The position numbers and the translations under genes are program-made. Of a stretch of 38,624 bases of DNA, positions 33,857-38,624 are shown one piece after another. Position 1 is the stretch's first letter. Each line of letters opens with the position of its first letter. The DNA comes from Synechococcus sp. MU1642 (GTDB lineage Bacteria; Cyanobacteriota; Cyanobacteriia; PCC-6307; Cyanobiaceae): the NCBI RefSeq assembly GCF_020514115.1, contig NZ_VTKZ01000015.1, forward strand, positions 1 to 38,624, in the 5' to 3' direction. The notes beneath the pieces are model-generated. The model saw only the letters and a program-made list of their open reading frames with translations. It did not search any database and had not been told where the DNA came from.

Positions 33857-34984
33857 ATGGCGTGGGCATTCCGTAAGCGCATCAAGGTCATTCCTGGCGT
33901 CTACATCAACCTCAGCAAGAGCGGCATCAGCGCCAATACGGGTGTCAGGGGTGCCTCCCTGACATTCAGGTCAGATGGCGTTTATCGGAACCTTGGTCTT
34001 CCTGGAACGGGCATCTACAGCAGGCAAAAGGTTGGTGACTATGGCGGTAGTGCGCGAGATGAAGGCACCGATCAGGAGTTCGCTCCTGATGAAGCATTTG
34101 AAGTCGCGGCACCTGATTACTCCTTCATTAGTGCCGACCCTCTTGAGGTCACCAGCGATGGACTTCAAGGACTCCAGCAGGCAGTCATAGATGCAAATCG
34201 GCAAAAGCAAGAACTGACCCGTGATGCTGAGTCGATCAAGGGTTCCCTGTCTCTCCTGCGTCTTGGGGAGGTCCTGTCCAAGGTCTGCCTGATCTACTGC
34301 TTCGTGCCCTCCCTCAAAAGGAGCATCCAGGCAGGAATCAAGGGGCGACAGGATGCTCTTAAAGAGGTGACGGAATCCATCGCGGCATCTGCGGTTTCGC
34401 TCGCGGTGGAGATGGATGCTGATTGCAGTTCTGCCTATCAAAAGGTTCAAGGCACCTTCGATGCACTCACCCGTTGCTCCTGCATCTGGGATGTCACCTC
34501 AGGGAGTGATGTCGATCGGGTTCAATCTCGCTCCGCTGCTTCGATGAGCGTTGAGCGGTCGATCACAAAGTGCCTACGCAAGGACCTTCCAGGCATCACT
34601 TCTTCTGAAACTCCCCTGGTCTTTCTGAATCGGAACGGAGCAGACATATATGTGTATCCGGGATTCTTCGTGATGTTTGAATCTCCATCCCGTATGGGCA
34701 TCCTCGATATTTCAGAACTAGAAGTCAATTTCGAGGCAACCCGATTTATCGAGACGGACACAACGCCTTCTGATAGCAAGCGAGTTGGAGAGGTCTGGGA
34801 GAAATCGAATAAGGACGGTAGTAGAGACAAGCGTTTTGCAGAAAATCGGCAGTTCCCAGTAATGGAATACGGCGAGATTACTTTCAAGTCTGCGTCGGGA
34901 ATATACGAAAAATATATGTTCAGTAACGCCAGGGCGTCGGAAGATTTCTTCAACGCTTTGCAGGCGCTTAAGGATCTTCTGTAG
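33857..34984 (+). CDS. DUF4236 domain protein
   Basis: The N-terminal about 60 residues, AFRKRIKVIPGVYINLSKSG, then ASLTFRSDGVYRNLGLPGTG, are a clear DUF4236 domain, a short beta-rich unit often found on bacterial and phage proteins of unknown role. The remaining 310 residues hold a helical section with AVIDANRQKQELTRDAESIK, then mixed sheet. No catalytic motif is seen. TTG at 33854 precedes by one codon; ATG at 33857 is used. It overlaps the convergent K+ channel gene by 17 bp. DUF4236 proteins often sit in phage or defence islands. Confidence 0.72.
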   Translation: MAWAFRKRIKVIPGVYINLSKSGISANTGVRGASLTFRSDGVYRNLGLPGTGIYSRQKVGDYGGSARDEGTDQEFAPDEAFEVAAPDYSFISADPLEVTSDGLQGLQQAVIDANRQKQELTRDAESIKGSLSLLRLGEVLSKVCLIYCFVPSLKRSIQAGIKGRQDALKEVTESIAASAVSLAVEMDADCSSAYQKVQGTFDALTRCSCIWDVTSGSDVDRVQSRSAASMSVERSITKCLRKDLPGITSSETPLVFLNRNGADIYVYPGFFVMFESPSRMGILDISELEVNFEATRFIETDTTPSDSKRVGEVWEKSNKDGSRDKRFAENRQFPVMEYGEITFKSASGIYEKYMFSNARASEDFFNALQALKDLL

Positions 34985-35732
34985 AGTTCGTAGATCCAAG
35001 AGATTCGGTGAAACCTGCCGAAATAATTCCGATAGGAATGGCGATCACAGCAATCCCGCATATAGCGGTTAATGCTGCCACAAGTTTCCCAAGTGCTGTT
35101 ATGGGATAAGTATCGCCATATCCAACTGTTGTCACCGTAACAACAGACCACCAAAGGCATCTGGGTATTGAACCGAACTGCCCCTTCTGGACTCCACCTT
35201 CAACTAAGAACATCAATATGCTGCTAATAGTGATGACAACGCCCGAGTAAATAGCGGAAATCTGAAGTGCTTCTTTCTTGGCGGTGATTGCTTTATTGAA
35301 ATGCTTGATGCTTTGACGAAAGCGTTTTGAGCGACCGACCCTTCCTATTCGTGCCAAGCGAATAATCCTAAGCAAATAGAGTTCCGGAGTAATAAAACCA
35401 AGGATGGTTGGAGCGATTGCAATTAGATCCAGGATTGCCAGAGGCGTAATGGCGTAGTCCCAGGCACCTCGAATGCCTCTCCTCGCTCCGTCCCTAAGTG
35501 GAGAAACCCAGAGTCGCAAGATGTATTCGATCAGGAAGATGATTGCGACTGCAATATCAAGTTTTACGAGTAAATCTCCCAGCGACGATCGGACAACAGG
35601 TTCTGTCGCCATGACCGCCAAACCGATTGACAAGGCAATCAGCAGACCTATCGCCTTGACGGCGTTAGTCGCCCTCCCCTGCTCATCCTCAGAGTTCAGT
35701 GAGTGGAAGAGTGTTTCTCGGAAAGTTCGCAC
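34968..35732 (-). CDS. voltage-gated K+ channel-like protein
   Basis: A 254-residue six-helix channel subunit. S1-S2 and S3 lie at about 26-110; the S4 voltage sensor LRIIRLARIGRVGRSKR (121-137) has Arg every third position (122, 125, 128, 131, 134); S5 follows at about 155-176; the pore carries TTVGYGD with the selectivity filter at 202-207; S6 is 212-240. It forms a tetramer in the inner membrane. It lacks a cytoplasmic nucleotide-binding domain. Found on a mobile element, it may help the host balance ions or be a toxin or effector; the sequence does not decide. Confidence 0.85.
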   Translation of the reverse strand: MRTFRETLFHSLNSEDEQGRATNAVKAIGLLIALSIGLAVMATEPVVRSSLGDLLVKLDIAVAIIFLIEYILRLWVSPLRDGARRGIRGAWDYAITPLAILDLIAIAPTILGFITPELYLLRIIRLARIGRVGRSKRFRQSIKHFNKAITAKKEALQISAIYSGVVITISSILMFLVEGGVQKGQFGSIPRCLWWSVVTVTTVGYGDTYPITALGKLVAALTAICGIAVIAIPIGIISAGFTESLGSTNSTEDP

Positions 35733-35871
35733 GACGACTGGACTTTGCCCGTCCTCATCTTGTTGTCACTCATCGTTCGGCGCCACCGGCAGCACTTTCT
35801 TCGGATTTCCCTCTTGACCCAACCCGCCTGACTGGGAGTAGAACATATGAACTACTCACGAGGAGGGTTCG

Positions 35872-36105
35872 ATGTCGGAAGAGGAATGGGACTTTGTGGA
35901 TGGTCTGAAGCGGACCAGGTCTTCGTGCGTCTGTATGACGTGCCAGCACTTTTCCTATGTGTGCGACCAGAACTGCCACACGTTGTTGACGTGCGGTCTT
36001 CAACGCCGCCAGGTCCCTCACGGCGAACACCTCACCAAGAGGTGCCGCAACTGGATGGTCCGCAGGGAAGCGGATATGGGTTGGTGCCCGGAGGTGGCGT
36101 TATGA
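35872..36105 (+). CDS. cysteine-rich small protein, 77 aa
   Basis: Starts MSEEEWDFVDGLKRTRSSCV and has eight cysteines, among them CVCMTC, CDQNCH and LLTCGLQ, ending GWCPEVAL. Paired CxxC-like spacings suggest a zinc or iron-sulfur fold. GAGGAGGG seven bases before the ATG is one of the best ribosome sites in the window. Its stop overlaps the ATG of the DUF1651 gene (ATGA). Confidence 0.7.
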   Translation: MSEEEWDFVDGLKRTRSSCVCMTCQHFSYVCDQNCHTLLTCGLQRRQVPHGEHLTKRCRNWMVRREADMGWCPEVAL

Positions 36106-36350
36106 GAGAGGGATGGTTGATAGATGGCGACGACCGTTGGATATGGCGTTTCTGGCGTGATGAGACTGCGTGGGTTCGGGATACGAAGGTTTTCCTGGAC
36201 AGAGGACGACTACTTCCTGGAGAGGAACCGCTGCTGAAGGAGAGGCGTTACCTACGCAAGGACGCAGCAGAACAGTTGTGGCGTTCTCTTCAGACCCAGG
36301 GGTGGAAGCAACTGAAGACGCCTGCTTGGGGAGCAACTGCTGAACCCTGA
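36102..36350 (+). CDS. DUF1651 family protein
   Basis: An 82-residue protein opening MREGWLIDGDDRWIWRFWRD and continuing TKVFLDRGRLLPGEEPLLKE, then RRYLRKDAAEQLWRSLQTQG. This matches my memory of DUF1651, a short family almost limited to Synechococcus and Prochlorococcus with no known role. The four-base overlap with the Cys-rich gene points to a joint function. A longer open frame to 35847 only adds out-of-frame sequence. Confidence 0.65.
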   Translation: MREGWLIDGDDRWIWRFWRDETAWVRDTKVFLDRGRLLPGEEPLLKERRYLRKDAAEQLWRSLQTQGWKQLKTPAWGATAEP

Positions 36351-36534
36351 ACCTCTGCTACTTGTAAGCAGGAATACTTAGGGCGAGTGCTAAGAACTCT
36401 GAACGAGGAGATACCTCGCTAGGTCAGGCACCTGCGGGGTGTTTTTTGTGCGTAGCGGTCACGGAAGTCCCTCCTCATCGGTGAAGGTGGTGATCGCTTG
36501 GCGTCGTCCCGCCCAGCGGCACTTTCAGTTTCCG
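36351..36534 (+). other. start of the hairpin-rich, gene-poor zone (36351-37888)
   Basis: From the DUF1651 stop to the small membrane gene at 37889, about 1.5 kb, no plus-strand gene is convincing. The sequence instead holds a series of hairpins with T-runs, described below, and repeats. Long minus-strand open frames exist but run through the hairpins and look like shadows. Confidence 0.6.
36429..36447 (+). terminator. terminator 1 of the hairpin array
   Basis: CACC, loop TGCGG, GGTG, then six T and GTGCG. The stem is short, so it is moderate as a terminator. It lies 79 bases after the DUF1651 stop. Confidence 0.5.
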
Positions 36535-36565
36535 AAGGAGCGATAGGGATACCGCTCCTTTTTTT
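36535..36565 (+). terminator. terminator 2 of the hairpin array
   Basis: AAGGAGCG/CGCTCCTT stem of eight pairs, a ten-base loop, seven T, then GTGCC. Strong. Confidence 0.75.
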
Positions 36566-36673
36566 GTGCCCCTGCTGCCGTTGAGGAAGTCAGGTGGTTC
36601 TACGGATACTCATTACGCCTGATCCACCCAAAACTCCCGCATCTCCTCTTACGCACAGAGGAGGGTTGGATTT

Positions 36674-36706
36674 GGAGGAGGTGCCGTCATCACCCCCTCC
36701 TTTTTT
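36674..36706 (+). terminator. terminator 3 of the hairpin array
   Basis: GGAGG/CCTCC and GGTG/CACC with one mismatch between, loop CCGTCAT, six T, then GTGCC as in terminator 2. Strong. Confidence 0.75.
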
Positions 36707-36790
36707 GTGCCCTGCGGAACCTCCCTATTTGCTCCCTAGTCGGGTTGTTCTTCCAGGAGGAGGGTGTGTGTGGTGGTCGTAAGAACAAGG

Positions 36791-36821
36791 GACCTGGGGC
36801 ACGGGAACCCAGGTCTTTTTT
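36791..36821 (+). terminator. terminator 4 of the hairpin array
   Basis: GACCTGGG/CCCAGGTC stem of eight pairs, nine-base loop, six T, then GTGTCC. Strong. From here to 37072 I see no gene; the only start-to-stop frame of note is a 25-residue minus-strand peptide at 36856-36933 that I do not trust. Confidence 0.75.
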
Positions 36822-37072
36822 GTGTCCTAGATGAACTGACGGGAAGGCGTCCTCATCAGTAGTTCCCGTGGAAAACCGTTGCGACGACTGACGCCAGCGA
36901 ACAAGTGAACAACGCAAGCAGGGCGAACTCCATAAGGGTTTGTTTGAGGTGTTCCCCTGTGATGCCTCTGGTCGCAGCAGAGGTGTCGTAGTGGTCCGCA
37001 CCAGAAGTCGCTGATGAGCGGTTCTACCGATGGCGGCGGGTTTGTTACGGGGCGAACATAAAAGGGCATCAT

Positions 37073-37126
37073 CCGTAAAGGGATGAATGCGTCGAATAGA
37101 GCAGAGGGTGGGACCTCTGCTTTTTC
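37073..37126 (+). ncRNA. structured unit 1: conserved motif plus GTGGGA-loop hairpin
   Basis: CCGTAAAGGG, then GAATGCGTCGAA, then a hairpin GCAGAGG/CCTCTGC with loop GTGGGA and a T-run. It is one of four related units. It may be a small RNA with its own terminator, or a terminator module with a conserved upstream motif. Confidence 0.55.
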
Positions 37127-37207
37127 TTGGGTTGCTGACCCCAGTAGTCGTTTGGTCGTAACCGCGACGACCAGTAGGTGAACCTCGCGTAATCCTTCGG
37201 ATGCTTC

Positions 37208-37262
37208 TTCGGTGAAGGGGCAAATGCGTCGAACTGAGAGGGGGTGGGACCCCTCTTTTTTT
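37208..37262 (+). ncRNA. structured unit 2: same layout, different stem sequence
   Basis: TTCGGTGAAGGGG, then AAATGCGTCGAA, then AGAGGGG/CCCCTCT with the same GTGGGA loop, followed by seven T. The stem is changed at several positions relative to unit 1 while pairing is kept on both sides. Confidence 0.6.
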
Positions 37263-37311
37263 GGCAGTTCGTAAACGACGCCCACGGCACCCCTGATTGC
37301 CTGAAGAGGGT

Positions 37312-37359
37312 GGTGCTGCTGGCGAGTCCAGCACCTTCGACGCGTTCGTCCCCTTTTTT
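37312..37359 (+). terminator. two hairpins with T-run inside repeat copy 1
   Basis: GGTGCTG/CAGCACC (37312-37318 and 37329-37335), then a GACG/CGTC stem (37339-37350) followed by CCC and six T. The TTCGACGC at 37336-37343 is the exact reverse complement of GCGTCGAA in the units. Confidence 0.5.
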
Positions 37360-37361
37360 CT

Positions 37362-37386
37362 GGCGGCATTCCCTGCCGCCTTTTTT
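37362..37386 (+). terminator. terminator closing repeat copy 1
   Basis: GGCGGCA, loop TTCCC, TGCCGCC, six T. It is a strong seven-pair GC stem. Confidence 0.75.
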
Positions 37387-37437
37387 ATTGCCTGCTGGCA
37401 ACCGAACCATGAACGGTCCTCACCACCTCTTCTGACG

Positions 37438-37482
37438 GTTCTCCTACTCCTCACGGGAGAACACCTGGAGCACTCTGAGGAG
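37438..37482 (+). ncRNA. hairpin with Yfr1-like loop and possible pseudoknot
   Basis: GTTCTCC/GGAGAAC (7 bp) closes a loop holding ACTCCTCAC, which shares nine bases with the Yfr1 core (ACUCCUCACAC) as I remember it. CTCCTCA of the loop is also fully complementary to TGAGGAG at 37476-37482 just downstream, so a pseudoknot is possible. Confidence 0.4.
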
Positions 37483-37502
37483 GTCACAGGGAAGAGATCA
37501 CC

Positions 37503-37539
37503 AGACCTCTGGGGATGAGATCCCAGGGGTCTTTTTTTT
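37503..37539 (+). terminator. strong terminator after the Yfr1-like hairpin
   Basis: AGACC and CTGGG pair with CCCAG and GGTCT, one T-G pair between, followed by eight T. It would end an RNA of roughly 100 bases beginning near the hairpin at 37438. Confidence 0.75.
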
Positions 37540-37542
37540 GGG

Positions 37543-37808
37543 GTCCCAGAAGGTCCCAGCAGATGTGTTGGTGGAAATGCTGGTCGATTTCAGAAATACG
37601 TCCCTAACAGTCCCAGGAAGTCCTATCCGGACCTCAAATCTGCGAACACCCTCTCCGTTTCCCAGTAGATCTCAGCAGATCTCAGACAGTCCCAGCGCTT
37701 CTGTAAATGACTGCGTAGGAATCGATCTGCATGATTGAAATGTCCCAGGAGGTTTCACTAGATCTCACCGTTTCTCGACGTGGTGTTGGTGGATGTATTG
37801 GTGGAAAT
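37543..37808 (+). repeat. iteron-like cluster of short repeats
   Basis: GTCCCAG occurs at 37543, 37553, 37610, 37689 and 37742; AGATCTCA at 37667, 37677 and 37760; and a 17-mer GATGTRTTGGTGGAAAT at 37562 and 37792 (one mismatch). No gene lies across them. They sit directly upstream of the small membrane protein gene. Confidence 0.55.
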
Positions 37809-37888
37809 TGCAGGGCGGTTATCCCATCAGAAATGTGCCCTCAAGGCATATTCAGCGTCCATAGCGTTCCCTCAGTCATTTTTTATCC

Positions 37889-38134
37889 ATGACCGAAGAG
37901 AACTCCAGCAAGGAAACCTCCAACAAGTGCGGCGGGAAGAACAAAGCGATGCTCGCCTATGGCGTCGTCCAAATCTCTTCCACCGTTGTTTCCGCCATTT
38001 CCTTGGCAGCAATCGCTCTTGGTCTCTGTGCCGTTAAGCAGGAGAGCAAAGCGTTTAACGGTTGCGTCCAAGAGGTCATCGCTGAGGGCAAGACCAACTC
38101 AGCAGCAGTCCGCTTCTGCAACGGCGGCAACTAA
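37889..38134 (+). CDS. small membrane protein with cysteines, 81 aa
   Basis: MTEENSSKETSNKCGGKNKA is a hydrophilic lead, then LAYGVVQISSTVVSAISLAA with IALGLCAV makes one or two helices, ending SKAFNGCVQEVIAEG and a C-terminal FCNGGN. Four cysteines flank the helix. It is compositionally convincing and ends with a terminator (38231). I have a general memory of similar short Synechococcus proteins but no name. The long repeat-rich leader suggests regulation. Confidence 0.65.
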   Translation: MTEENSSKETSNKCGGKNKAMLAYGVVQISSTVVSAISLAAIALGLCAVKQESKAFNGCVQEVIAEGKTNSAAVRFCNGGN

Positions 38135-38230
38135 GCGGTAGTTCCGCTCATGCCCTGGTGCTCTGACCCGCCTTAGAACATGGATGAGGTCAGAGACCGA
38201 TGAATCAGTAACCAGGTCTCAGCGACCTTC

Positions 38231-38254
38231 AGGGGGGTCCCGCACCCCCCTTTC
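38231..38254 (+). terminator. terminator after the small membrane protein gene
   Basis: AGGGGGGT, loop CCCGC, ACCCCCCT, then TTTC. The perfect eight-pair stem is very GC-rich; the T-run is short. Confidence 0.65.
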
Positions 38255-38312
38255 AAATGCGCGCTTCTACGGATGGCGGCATATGCGTGGATAGCGAGTA
38301 TTCGGTCAACCC

Positions 38313-38367
38313 TCTGTAAGGGGGTGAATGCGTCGAACACAGGCAGAGGGTGGGACCTCTGCTTTTT
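38313..38367 (+). ncRNA. structured unit 3
   Basis: CTGTAAGGGGG, then GAATGCGTCGAA, then GCAGAGG, loop GTGGGA, CCTCTGC and a T-run. The stem matches unit 1, while the bases between motif and stem differ. Confidence 0.55.
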
Positions 38368-38449
38368 CTTGGTTGCCTCACACCAGGGACTTTTTGTTGT
38401 GACGGCGACGACCCGTAGGTATTTCTTCCGTCATCTTCGATTCGTTCCC

Positions 38450-38504
38450 TTCGGTGAGGGGACGATGCGTCGTACTGAGAGGGGGTGGGACCCCTCTTTT
38501 TTTT
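38450..38504 (+). ncRNA. structured unit 4
   Basis: TTCGGTGAGGGG, then CGATGCGTCGTA, then AGAGGGG, loop GTGGGA, CCCCTCT and eight T. The stem matches unit 2; the motif has one change (GTCGAA to GTCGTA). Confidence 0.55.
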
Positions 38505-38624
38505 GGCAGTTCGTAAACGACGCCCACGGCACCCCTGATTGCCTGAAGAGGGTGGTGCTGCTGGCGAGTCCAGCACCTTCGACGCGTTCGTCCCCTTTTT
38601 TCTGGCGGCATTCCCTGCCGCCTT

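Larger units (their letters stand above)
37022..37386 (+). repeat. direct repeat copy 1 (structured module)
   Basis: Begins TTCTACCGATGGCGGC, holds hairpin units 1 and 2, and ends with the GGCGGCA/TGCCGCC terminator. The last 150 bases match copy 2 (38267-38624) except for one T in a T-run; the first part matches only in the head motif and hairpin units. A third, isolated head TTCTACGGAT is at 36599. Confidence 0.75.
30120..38624. mobile_element. integrative element (left end to window edge)
   Basis: It begins where pdhC is interrupted. The first gene is a tyrosine recombinase reading inward. What follows is unlike the flank: AT-rich sequence to about 32.6 kb, many tiny genes, a serine recombinase, DUF4236 and K+ channel-like genes, then a repeat- and hairpin-rich zone. 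No phage structural, packaging or replication gene is seen in this portion, and no tRNA is at the edge. The right end is not in the window, so size and type (phage satellite, integrative plasmid, defence island) are open. Confidence 0.7.
38267..38624 (+). repeat. direct repeat copy 2 (cut by the window edge)
   Basis: Starts TTCTACGGATGGCGGC and repeats the architecture of copy 1: units 3 and 4, the GGTGCTG/CAGCACC hairpin, TTCGACGC at 38578-38585, and the GGCGGCA/TGCCGCC hairpin at the window end. The spacing between copies is about 1245 bases. The element thus carries this module at least twice, with the small membrane gene between. Confidence 0.75.

Noticed and set aside
35847-36350. A 167-codon plus-strand frame covering the Cys-rich gene
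   Set aside because: Its first part is out of frame with the well-supported Cys-rich gene; only the last 82 codons (DUF1651) are real.
36856-36933. A 25-residue minus-strand hydrophobic peptide
   Set aside because: No ribosome site and too short to separate from chance.
36690-37487. Long minus-strand open frames (up to 265 codons) in the hairpin array
   Set aside because: They run through several terminators, repeat low-complexity stretches such as GPTPSQFDAF that are just the reverse of the structured units, and lack a ribosome site.
37022-38624. CRISPR array or integron attC array
   Set aside because: Repeats are long, few and not evenly spaced with unique spacers; there are no Cas genes, no integron integrase and no attC R-box pattern.

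Overview
The window looks like part of a marine picocyanobacterial chromosome, most likely Synechococcus. The evidence is the set of cyanobacterial-type genes (PipX/PipY/SepF in a row, DUF1823, DUF1651, the long light-repressed form of HPF, a Ski2-like helicase with a DSHCT-type tail), the tight high-GC gene packing and the frequent TTG/GTG starts. This assignment is inferred from gene content; no database search was run.

Layout. (1) 1-2520: end of a biotin operon on the minus strand (bioF followed by an overlapping alpha/beta hydrolase cut by the window edge) and a divergent BASS-family transporter. (2) 2521-5390: a loose accessory stretch of very small genes, three of which appear frameshifted, plus two tiny single-helix membrane proteins. 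(3) 5391-30039: dense core genome: Ski2-like helicase, fumC, the complete dTDP-L-rhamnose set (rfbA-C-D-B), a tRNA-dihydrouridine synthase, a decayed L,D-transpeptidase, der, ecfT, the pipX-pipY-sepF-proC cluster, cobI, mtnD, a methyltransferase, a GT4 glycosyltransferase with an MFS transporter, recO-deoC-hpf, lipB, an acyl-CoA/ACP synthetase and a YlqD-like gene. (4) 30096-38624 (window end): an integrated element. It begins inside the first codons of what I read as pdhC (pyruvate dehydrogenase E2): a good ribosome site and MATTDIFM, then foreign sequence. It carries an AT-rich tyrosine recombinase, two tiny ribbon-helix-helix-like genes, a serine recombinase with a res-like or operator region, a DUF4236 protein, a voltage-gated K+ channel-like protein, a Cys-rich protein overlapping a DUF1651 protein, and a small membrane protein.

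The most unusual part is 36.4-38.6 kb of the element. It is almost gene-free on the plus strand but packed with hairpin-plus-T-run structures. Four copies of a roughly 55-base unit share the motif ATGCGTCG and an invariant GTGGGA hairpin loop, while two different stem sequences both keep full pairing. That pattern of stem change with preserved pairing suggests a family of small structured RNAs or specialised terminators. The units sit as pairs in two direct repeats of about 360 bp. A hairpin in the same region has a loop sharing nine bases with the core of the cyanobacterial sRNA Yfr1, and an iteron-like cluster of heptamers lies upstream of the last gene.

The right end of the element, and so the rest of pdhC, lies outside the window.
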